Shown here one piece after another: positions 54,067 through 61,472 of a DNA stretch of 64,000 nucleotides. How positions within the stretch are numbered: position 1 is the first letter of the stretch; every line of letters begins with the position of its first letter. The DNA is from JAADJA01 sp963840975 (GTDB lineage: Bacteria; Bacteroidota; Bacteroidia; Bacteroidales; JAADJA01). Location of the stretch: contig CAWJBC010000003.1 in NCBI GenBank assembly GCA_963840975.1, forward strand, positions 122,616 through 186,615, in the 5' to 3' direction. The notes under the pieces are model-generated. The model had not been told where the DNA came from, did not search any database, and saw nothing but the letters and a program-made list of their open reading frames with translations. The translations under genes were made by a program, and so were the position numbers.

Positions 54067-55128
54067 ATGCCGGGCACGGTGATCGGTATTCCGGTAAAAG
54101 TGAACGGATTTACCAACATTGGTTCCCTTTCATTGAACATGCTGTTCACATCCTCTGTTCTCAGTTACCAGGGGTTCACCAACGATTCAGGCTTCCCGGG
54201 ACTGACCATCAACAGTGAAACTCCCGGAACGATTAACGCTTCCGGTCTTGTGCCAGCCGGCGGCTCAGGATTTACAATGGCAAATAATGCTACGCTTTTT
54301 ACTTTGCAATTCATGTACAACGGCGGAACCACCAACCTGACCTGGTCGGATAACGGAACCTCGTGTCAATATACCGGTTACCCGGCTTACAACATTTTAA
54401 CAGACGCCCCTTTCAACTCCTATTACGTCAATGGTTCTGTGACCGCGGGGGGCTTAAGGCTCGGACTAAAAGTCTTTCTTGAAGGAGCCTTTGAAAATAA
54501 TGAAATGTCCACATCTCTTAAAGATTTAAACCTGATCCCCTTGTCACAGCCCTATTCAGGTTCACCCTGGAATTACAGCGGGTCGGAAACCGTGACTTTC
54601 ATACCGGCAAATGTTGCGGACTGGGTACTGGTTGATTTAAGGGAAACAACAGGTGACGCCTCAACGGCCACGGCTGATAAATCAATCGCAAAACGGGCTG
54701 CATTCCTCCTGAAGGATGGCTCGGTAAAAGACATGGACGGCACAAACAACCTTGAGTTCGATGTGTCGGTAACAAACAATTTATTTGTGGTGGTTTACCA
54801 CCGTAATCATCTTGCCGTAATTTCGGCTAGCCCGGTCGCAATTTTCAATGGCATGGGTAATTATGATTTCTCAAGCGGCGAATTCCAGGCTTTGGGCGGA
54901 AGCTCCGGACACAAAGAATTAACCGGTGGTATTTGGGGAATGATGGCCGGCGACGCCAATGCCGACGGACTCATCAATGACACCGACAAGCAAAATTACT
55001 GGAACCCCAATGCCGGTATTTGGGGATATTTTCCCTCCGATTTTTCGATGGATGCCCAAATTGATAATAAAGATAAAAATGATTTCTGGTATCTGAATGA
55101 GGGGAGTGAGACGCAGGTGCCGGAATGA
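54067..55128 (+). CDS. Broken two-cohesin protein gene, segment 2: cohesin-like domain and 215-residue module
   Basis: Continues the 53546 gene; homologous sequence in this frame starts about 53988, so the ATG at 54067 is internal. The second cohesin-like domain ('IGSLSLNMLFTSSVLSYQGFT', 'LTWSDNGTSCQYTGYP') is followed from about 54451 by the 215-residue module: 'VFLEGAFENNEM', 'VADWVLVDLRETTGDASTAT', 'HRNHLAVISA', 'GGIWGMMAGDANADGLINDTDK' as first loop and 'SDFSMDAQIDNKDK' as second. It ends 'QVPE', much as the 18771 copy ends 'QVPN'. There is no T9SS type A domain, unlike the paralogs at 59922 and 61473. Confidence 0.78.
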   Translation: MPGTVIGIPVKVNGFTNIGSLSLNMLFTSSVLSYQGFTNDSGFPGLTINSETPGTINASGLVPAGGSGFTMANNATLFTLQFMYNGGTTNLTWSDNGTSCQYTGYPAYNILTDAPFNSYYVNGSVTAGGLRLGLKVFLEGAFENNEMSTSLKDLNLIPLSQPYSGSPWNYSGSETVTFIPANVADWVLVDLRETTGDASTATADKSIAKRAAFLLKDGSVKDMDGTNNLEFDVSVTNNLFVVVYHRNHLAVISASPVAIFNGMGNYDFSSGEFQALGGSSGHKELTGGIWGMMAGDANADGLINDTDKQNYWNPNAGIWGYFPSDFSMDAQIDNKDKNDFWYLNEGSETQVPE

Positions 55129-55205
55129 AACAGATATAAAATTTGCCTTGTAAGGGGGCAGAATTAAATAATTAATAACAACAGGTTGATCAAAAAATTT
55201 ATTTT

Positions 55206-58200
55206 ATGAAAAAATTATTACTTTTTTCGGTTCTTTTATTTGGAGTTACGAAATTGGGATGGATGCAGACAGTATTTTATTCAGAAAATGTCGGGAATCC
55301 ATCCTCAACTACCGGAGTTTCAATTTACACTGGTTGGCAAAACTCCTCACCAATTATTTATAGCGGTGATGCTGATGTTCGATTAACAACCACAAGCAAT
55401 GGATATGATGGGGCAAGTGGGAATGGTAATGTTTTTATAACTAATGTAGTTGGACGATATTTATTAATTTCTGGCATTAATTCATCTGCTTATAATAATA
55501 TTTCTCTTTCTCTTGGACATTACAAATCTACAACAGCTGGTAATAATGAATTGGTTATTGAAGTAAGTTCAGATGGTATTAATTTTAATGCTTTAAATTA
55601 TTCCAGACCTACAGGAACAGGAACTGCTGCCTGGATATTAATCACACCAACAGGTACAATACCCTCAACATCTAATTTATATATAAAGTTTAGACAGACC
55701 TCCTTAACACCACAATTCAGAATTGATGATATTAAGCTTACTGGAACAACTGTTGGTTCATTAACTCCACCATCCTTTACTGCTGATGCAACTCAAAACG
55801 ACGTCGATCACAATATTGACATCACATTTACAGATAATGCAACCTGGCGGGCTGCTGTGAGCGCCGTTAAAATTGGAGAAACAGCATTATCATCAGAAGA
55901 TTATGAATTAACAGAGGGAAACTTGCAGCTAAAGCCTTCAAACGGCAACAGTTTGCTTACAACCTCAGGCTTAAAAAGTGTTGCTGTAGTTGCAACAGGT
56001 TATTCGGATGCTGCTGTTACCCAACAGATTAATGCAGGAGCACCTACATCCAATTCCACAGCAACCATAGACCTGCCGCTGGCACTTAATTCCACAAGAA
56101 CAGTAACAGCAACTGCCAAAGATCAATATAATAACATGGTTCCAGGATATATTTTTAAATATGATGCAATTGTTACTGATAACATTGCCACCACCGATGA
56201 AACTTATACCATTGATGGTATTGGAAGAAATGCATCTGTATCGGACTTTAATCTAACCAATGTTACGAATTCAAGTGGTGTTACAACATTTGACATTACC
56301 ATACCTTCATCTGTAGATTCCAACGATGGAGTCAGCCTTCAGGTTCAGTTAAATGATGGTACAACGAGTATTGGGACTTCATTCAGTTATTCTAAAACTC
56401 CACCACAAATAACCCTCACAGGTATTGATCCGGGGACAAACAATTTCTATCCCGGAACGACCAATAATATTTTGTATAGAATACAAGTAGATGTGGCCAA
56501 CGGTCCAGTTATACTATCCTATATGGCTTTTTACTTACAGGGTGATTATCATGGTGTTGGCCTTCCAGCTGCAGACATTGCGACAAACGGTATAAAGTTA
56601 TGGTATTCGGACGATGCTTCACTTACAGGGACTGATGCCCTTCTAAAGGCCGTGAGCTGCTCAGGCGCCGGATATGGAGAGGAGATTTTATTCTTGGGAA
56701 TTAACTACTCTTTCCCTGTTGGCACTGCCTACCTTTTCGTTACTGCAGATATCGTGGATTATCCTCCCGGTTACCATAGTATATCGGGTCAAATTTTTAG
56801 CAACGAGGCATTGTATTTTTACGGATTGATTCCTTTTAGCGGAGGCTCACTTGCAAATGCTAACTTTCATTTGATATGTAATTGGCCGTCCTATACATGG
56901 ATTGGTTCTGATAATGCTGACTGGTCCATAGCGACCAATTGGAATCCTGCACGATTATCATTAACAATTAATGATATTCTTCTATTCAACGATGGTACAA
57001 CAAAAACTATTATAGGGGTTCCAACACAAACCATCGGAAGACTAATTGTTTCAGGAACAACAACAAAGATCACCCTCCAGGCAGGGGGTTCAAACATACT
57101 CACCATCGGCGGAGGTACAGGAACTGACCTTGATGTGGCTGCAGGATGTGAACTGAATGTAAGCGGCACAAATGCACTTATCTTGGCACTTTCATCAGGT
57201 GCAATAGGCAGCATTAACGGAAATATGACCTTCGCAGGTGGTGCTCATCGTCTGACATCGGAAACTGCAAGCGGAATTTTATTTAATAACGGTTCAATAT
57301 TTACTGCAGGAGCATCATTCACAGGAAATGCATTTGGTACAACCACCCCTTATAATGCTATAATCTTTGACAATGGATCAACATATATAGCTTTTGCAGG
57401 TAGTAACCCGTTCGGTGCATCTCAACCAAACAGTGTGGTGATTTTTAATGGCGGAAGTTTGTACAAAGTTGCCGCAAATCTCACTCCATCGTTTTCTGGA
57501 CGAAATTATTCAAATATTGAAATTGATGCTGCGACATATACATTAACAACCACAGGCACTTCATCTGTAACCATGGATAACCTGACCATCACCAATGGAA
57601 CATTGAACTTTAATATGACAGGAAATCCTGGTCATACAATTAAAGGGAATATAACCATAACGACAGGCGCAGTTCTTGCATTCAATCCTTCTTCAACTGG
57701 AACTGTTTTCCTTGCAGGAAACTCCAACCAAATAATTAGCAATAGTGGTTCTTTGTCTTTTGGGTCAAACAGTATTATCGCTATAAACAATAATGCCGGG
57801 ATAACCATTGCAAATGACATTTCAATGTATAACCTGAGTTTGACGAATGGCATTGTTACAACATCTGGAACCAGTATATTAAGCTTAAATGGTGCTCTGT
57901 CGGGAGGAAGCTCTTCCTCTTATATTTCTGGCAGACTTGCACAAATATACTCTGGTACTGGTTCAAAAACCTTCCCAATTGGCAAAAATGGCAACTACAG
58001 GCAGGTCATAGTGAATTTCTTATCCCTCAATGCCCCGAGCACATTGACAGCAGAGCAGTTTGAAGGAACATTACCAGGAACCCTGCCCTCAGGAATTACC
58101 TTATTTAATGACCGTTACTGGACAGTTTCTCAATCAGGTGCAACTAATTATTCCTATTCCATAACCCTTAGTGGCGATGGATTTACACCTTTTTTCCCGG

Positions 58201-59843
58201 TTAAAATGTTAAAGGGAGATGGTAGCTCGGTTATAGCTTATGATGTTACTTCGCCCAACTATACCAATACTACAGCATTTACATCCTTTAGCGATTTTGG
58301 ATTAGGTGAAATAGAGTGCATTGAACCAGATGTGCCGACAATAAGTGAAAGTCCATCAACAATATGTGCAGGAAACAACTCTACACTTTCTGTCACTACT
58401 GGTAATCTTTATGATGCCATTGACTGGGAATGGTATTCCGGTTCATGTGGAGGCACATCAGTTGGTTCAGGAACATCCATCATTGTTTCGCCATCTGTTA
58501 CTACTACTTACTTTGTTCGCGGAGAAGGCGGATGTGCAACGCCAGGCACCTGTGCTGATGTAACCGTTACAGTCAACCCTACTGCTATTGTCAGCGGATA
58601 CTTTAATTATTACAATTCAGCTAATACTGCTCTCAACCTGGTCGCTATTGAATTACAGCAATCAGGAGTTTACAAATACGGCACGTCAACCAATACAAGC
58701 GGCTATTTCGAATTTCCTGCTGTTTGTCCCGGCACCTATGATGTTGTTGCTTCAAAAACCAAGGTAATTGCCGGCATCAACTCTACCGACGCTGCCCAGG
58801 TGAATTACTGGGCTGTCCACAATTCCTTTATTGAAAAGGTTAGATTTCTTGCCGGTGATGTTGATGGAAGCACTAATATATGGTCTGATGATGCCGGTTC
58901 TATCCAACAATACTTTATCACACAAGGAAATCCGACTCCGGCATTTGGTTCTGACTGGTCATTCTGGAAAACAGGGGAATTGATAAACGTCAACCCGGGT
59001 CCGTCAGGTTTTCCTACGATCACAATTCCCGGGGGAGCGACATCCCCCCTGACTCAAAATTTCTACGGACTCATCACGGGTGATTTTAACCGCAGCTATG
59101 TACCGGGCAGTTTTAAATCAAAAAGCGAAAGCCTTACCCTCAATTATGGAGAAACGATGGAAGTAAACCAGGATGTGGAATTCAGTCTACCAATATATTC
59201 AGATGCGGACATGGAAGTAGGAGCCATTTCAATGATCCTTAATTTCCCATCGGATATAATGGATGTCACCGGCGTTTTCCTGACCAACGATCCCAATACA
59301 CCTTTGCAGTACAACGTTTTCGGCGATGATTTAAGGATAGGGTGGAATTCACTTACACCGGTAGTTTTAAATCCAGGAGAAACATTGCTTACACTGTTGG
59401 TAAAAGTCAATGGTTCTGCCGGAGAGGATGGTATCCGCATCAAACTTGCCGGTGATCCGCTCAATGAATTGGCAGATGCCGGCTTCGACGTAATCAGTGA
59501 TGCCGTTCTGGTTGTTGATATAATTAAAACGCCTTCCCTGGGGACAGATGAAATGTCTTTAGCCGAAAAACTCTTTTTCAGCAATCATCCAAATCCTTTT
59601 TATGGTACCACCAGTTTTGTTTACACACTTCCGGTGGAAGGCAGAATTACGCTCGAAATTTATGATATAGTTGGGAATAAAGTAATGGCTTTTATTGATG
59701 AAACTCAGTCAGCCGGAGATTATATCATTAAGATGGAAGGAAATAATTTATTAAATCCGGGGGTTTATACAGCCCGGTTAAGGCTAATGAATTCAGGTAC
59801 TTTATTAACACGTTCAATAAAAATTATAATTAAAAATCATTAA
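55206..59843 (+). CDS. Large multidomain surface protein with dockerin-like, cohesin-like and T9SS domains
   Basis: 1,545 residues, unbroken. Signal peptide about 1-20. Residues 21-185 look like a beta-sandwich of the discoidin/MAM type ('FRIDDIKLTG'). Residues 190-290 resemble DUF1533/Shr-type domains ('ITFTDNATWRAAVSAVKIG', 'GLKSVAVVATGYSDAAVTQ'), some of which bind heme in Firmicutes. Ig-like domains and a long G8/adhesin-like beta region with 'NWNPARLS' and repeated 'GTL/LTI' strands follow (560-920), then an Ig-like Cys domain. The last 410 residues are the shared block: SdrD-B-like sandwich, dockerin-like pair ('AGINSTDAAQVNYW', 'GDVDGSTNIWSDDAGSIQ'), cohesin-like domain and T9SS type A domain ('SNHPNPFYGTTSF', 'NPGVYTARL'). 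Heme binding is a guess from similarity only. Confidence 0.83.
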   Translation: MKKLLLFSVLLFGVTKLGWMQTVFYSENVGNPSSTTGVSIYTGWQNSSPIIYSGDADVRLTTTSNGYDGASGNGNVFITNVVGRYLLISGINSSAYNNISLSLGHYKSTTAGNNELVIEVSSDGINFNALNYSRPTGTGTAAWILITPTGTIPSTSNLYIKFRQTSLTPQFRIDDIKLTGTTVGSLTPPSFTADATQNDVDHNIDITFTDNATWRAAVSAVKIGETALSSEDYELTEGNLQLKPSNGNSLLTTSGLKSVAVVATGYSDAAVTQQINAGAPTSNSTATIDLPLALNSTRTVTATAKDQYNNMVPGYIFKYDAIVTDNIATTDETYTIDGIGRNASVSDFNLTNVTNSSGVTTFDITIPSSVDSNDGVSLQVQLNDGTTSIGTSFSYSKTPPQITLTGIDPGTNNFYPGTTNNILYRIQVDVANGPVILSYMAFYLQGDYHGVGLPAADIATNGIKLWYSDDASLTGTDALLKAVSCSGAGYGEEILFLGINYSFPVGTAYLFVTADIVDYPPGYHSISGQIFSNEALYFYGLIPFSGGSLANANFHLICNWPSYTWIGSDNADWSIATNWNPARLSLTINDILLFNDGTTKTIIGVPTQTIGRLIVSGTTTKITLQAGGSNILTIGGGTGTDLDVAAGCELNVSGTNALILALSSGAIGSINGNMTFAGGAHRLTSETASGILFNNGSIFTAGASFTGNAFGTTTPYNAIIFDNGSTYIAFAGSNPFGASQPNSVVIFNGGSLYKVAANLTPSFSGRNYSNIEIDAATYTLTTTGTSSVTMDNLTITNGTLNFNMTGNPGHTIKGNITITTGAVLAFNPSSTGTVFLAGNSNQIISNSGSLSFGSNSIIAINNNAGITIANDISMYNLSLTNGIVTTSGTSILSLNGALSGGSSSSYISGRLAQIYSGTGSKTFPIGKNGNYRQVIVNFLSLNAPSTLTAEQFEGTLPGTLPSGITLFNDRYWTVSQSGATNYSYSITLSGDGFTPFFPVKMLKGDGSSVIAYDVTSPNYTNTTAFTSFSDFGLGEIECIEPDVPTISESPSTICAGNNSTLSVTTGNLYDAIDWEWYSGSCGGTSVGSGTSIIVSPSVTTTYFVRGEGGCATPGTCADVTVTVNPTAIVSGYFNYYNSANTALNLVAIELQQSGVYKYGTSTNTSGYFEFPAVCPGTYDVVASKTKVIAGINSTDAAQVNYWAVHNSFIEKVRFLAGDVDGSTNIWSDDAGSIQQYFITQGNPTPAFGSDWSFWKTGELINVNPGPSGFPTITIPGGATSPLTQNFYGLITGDFNRSYVPGSFKSKSESLTLNYGETMEVNQDVEFSLPIYSDADMEVGAISMILNFPSDIMDVTGVFLTNDPNTPLQYNVFGDDLRIGWNSLTPVVLNPGETLLTLLVKVNGSAGEDGIRIKLAGDPLNELADAGFDVISDAVLVVDIIKTPSLGTDEMSLAEKLFFSNHPNPFYGTTSFVYTLPVEGRITLEIYDIVGNKVMAFIDETQSAGDYIIKMEGNNLLNPGVYTARLRLMNSGTLLTRSIKIIIKNH

Positions 59844-59879
59844 AAAAATATGTATGGTAATTCGTAATTTGTTTTCTTT

Positions 59880-59887
59880 TATATTTG
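59880..59887 (+). promoter_or_regulatory. Possible -7 element for the gene at 59922
   Basis: TATATTTG fits TAnnTTTG and would place the transcript start about 28 bases before the ATG. A TTTG is present upstream (59868) but far too close to serve as -33, so support is partial. Confidence 0.35.
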
Positions 59888-59921
59888 CAAGAACCAATTT
59901 CGATTTAAATGCAATAGGATC

Positions 59922-61418
59922 ATGAGATCAATTGGCGCTTTAATGTGGGGTTTAATTTGTTTCAGTGTTAATAGCATGGTTGCCCAAAATGCTCCTGTGT
60001 CTGTCGTACAAAATATTGCAAGCACGGGTGTGGTTGTTTCAATTCCTATCACGGCAACTGGAATTAACAACATCGGCAGTTGCAACCTGCAGCTACAGTA
60101 CGATCCGGAAATTGCTGTTTGCACATCGGTTACAAAAGGCACATTGCTTCCCGGAAGCCTTGCAACAAACCTGAATGTTCCGGGCGTGATCACCATTGGC
60201 TGGTATACGTGGCCGGGAGTAACACTAACAGATCATACTGAAATCTTCTTGCTTAATTTTTCAAAAATAACACAGGGAACGACTTCAATCGCCTGGAATG
60301 AGGATTACCCTGACCGGCAATGGAGCGACGGGAATTCGTTTACGCTAAACGATCTCCCGTGGGAAATTTTTTATTTTTCGGGATCGGTTACTTTTCAGGA
60401 TGATGCACCGGTTACAACCGCCCCTTTACTAACATCCTGTGAAGGCTTGGTTGTTGATGTGCCTGTCACTGTCGTAAACTTCAACACCATAGGAGCGTTA
60501 TCGTTAACCATGCTCTTTGATTCTGAGGTTCTGACTTACCAATCATTTACAAATAATTCTGAATTTCCGGGATTAACTGTATTTAATCCGGATCAGGGAA
60601 TAATAACAGCATCCGGATTTTCAACAAGTTCAGGCGTTACTTTGCCCAATAATGAAATCCTGTTCACCCTGCACTTCACAGGTTTGGAGGGTTCTTCAGG
60701 GATTTCCTTTTTTGATGACGGGGTAACATGCGAGTATACCGGGCCTCCGCCCACTTATATCGTATTGAATGACTTACCACAGCAACTGTTTTATGTTGAC
60801 GGGTCAGCCAATATCAATGTTCCACCAACCATAACAAGTCAGCCTGTTTCACCGGACACTGTCAATGCTGGCTCAGGAACAGCAATTTTTAATGTTTCTG
60901 CTTCAGGGAACGATCTGAGTTATCATTGGCAGGAATTTATCAGTTCATGGAATGATTTAATAGATGGTGGATATTACACAGGTATATTTACCTCCGAAAT
61001 GTCTATCATAGATCCACCCATCTTAATGAATGGGTATAAATATCGTTGTATTATTTCAAACGCTTGCGAACCTGATGCGATAACGGATGGGCTAGCTACT
61101 CTTTCGGTTAATGAATATTCTGGGATTGTCCTATCCTCGTTAAAAGATGTGATAAATTTCTACGCTTATCCAAATCCTTTTAAGGATGAGATAATATTGA
61201 TTATTCAATTACCTGGTCAGGGGGAGTTGTCAATTGACATTATGGATAGTTCTGGACGATCAAAAATAATTGTACATAATTCAAATGTAAATGCTGGCGA
61301 ATACAACGAAAGAATTAATACAGAACAATTGTTGCCTGGATTATATTTAGCCAGAATCCGGTTGGATGCGAATAACAACCAGATTACAGGATTGATAAAG
61401 ATCGTCAAGATGGAATAG
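59922..61418 (+). CDS. Two-cohesin, Ig-like surface protein with T9SS domain
   Basis: 498 residues. Signal peptide about 1-22. Two cohesin-like domains (about 23-155, 'INNIGSCNLQLQYDPEIAV', and 160-295, 'IGALSLTMLFDSEVLTYQSF', 'CEYTGPPPTY') are followed by an Ig-like domain (297-395, 'YHWQEFISSWNDL', 'YKYRCIISNAC') and a T9SS type A domain (405-498, 'FYAYPNPFKDEIIL', 'IMDSSGRSK', 'LLPGLYLARI'). It is a close paralog of 53546 and 61473 over the two cohesin-like domains but has a different C-terminal end. Cohesins in cellulosomes bind dockerins; dockerin-like regions occur in neighbouring proteins, so a partner is conceivable, but binding is not established. Confidence 0.85.
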   Translation: MRSIGALMWGLICFSVNSMVAQNAPVSVVQNIASTGVVVSIPITATGINNIGSCNLQLQYDPEIAVCTSVTKGTLLPGSLATNLNVPGVITIGWYTWPGVTLTDHTEIFLLNFSKITQGTTSIAWNEDYPDRQWSDGNSFTLNDLPWEIFYFSGSVTFQDDAPVTTAPLLTSCEGLVVDVPVTVVNFNTIGALSLTMLFDSEVLTYQSFTNNSEFPGLTVFNPDQGIITASGFSTSSGVTLPNNEILFTLHFTGLEGSSGISFFDDGVTCEYTGPPPTYIVLNDLPQQLFYVDGSANINVPPTITSQPVSPDTVNAGSGTAIFNVSASGNDLSYHWQEFISSWNDLIDGGYYTGIFTSEMSIIDPPILMNGYKYRCIISNACEPDAITDGLATLSVNEYSGIVLSSLKDVINFYAYPNPFKDEIILIIQLPGQGELSIDIMDSSGRSKIIVHNSNVNAGEYNERINTEQLLPGLYLARIRLDANNNQITGLIKIVKME

Positions 61419-61472
61419 AAAAACGAAATTAACACAACTAAAAAAATAAATGATCAACTAAATCAAATTATT

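Noticed and set aside
59144..59584. 146-codon minus-strand frame
   Set aside because: Antisense to the conserved cohesin-like block; similar antisense frames occur at the same place in the other copies of the block, as expected from shared sequence.
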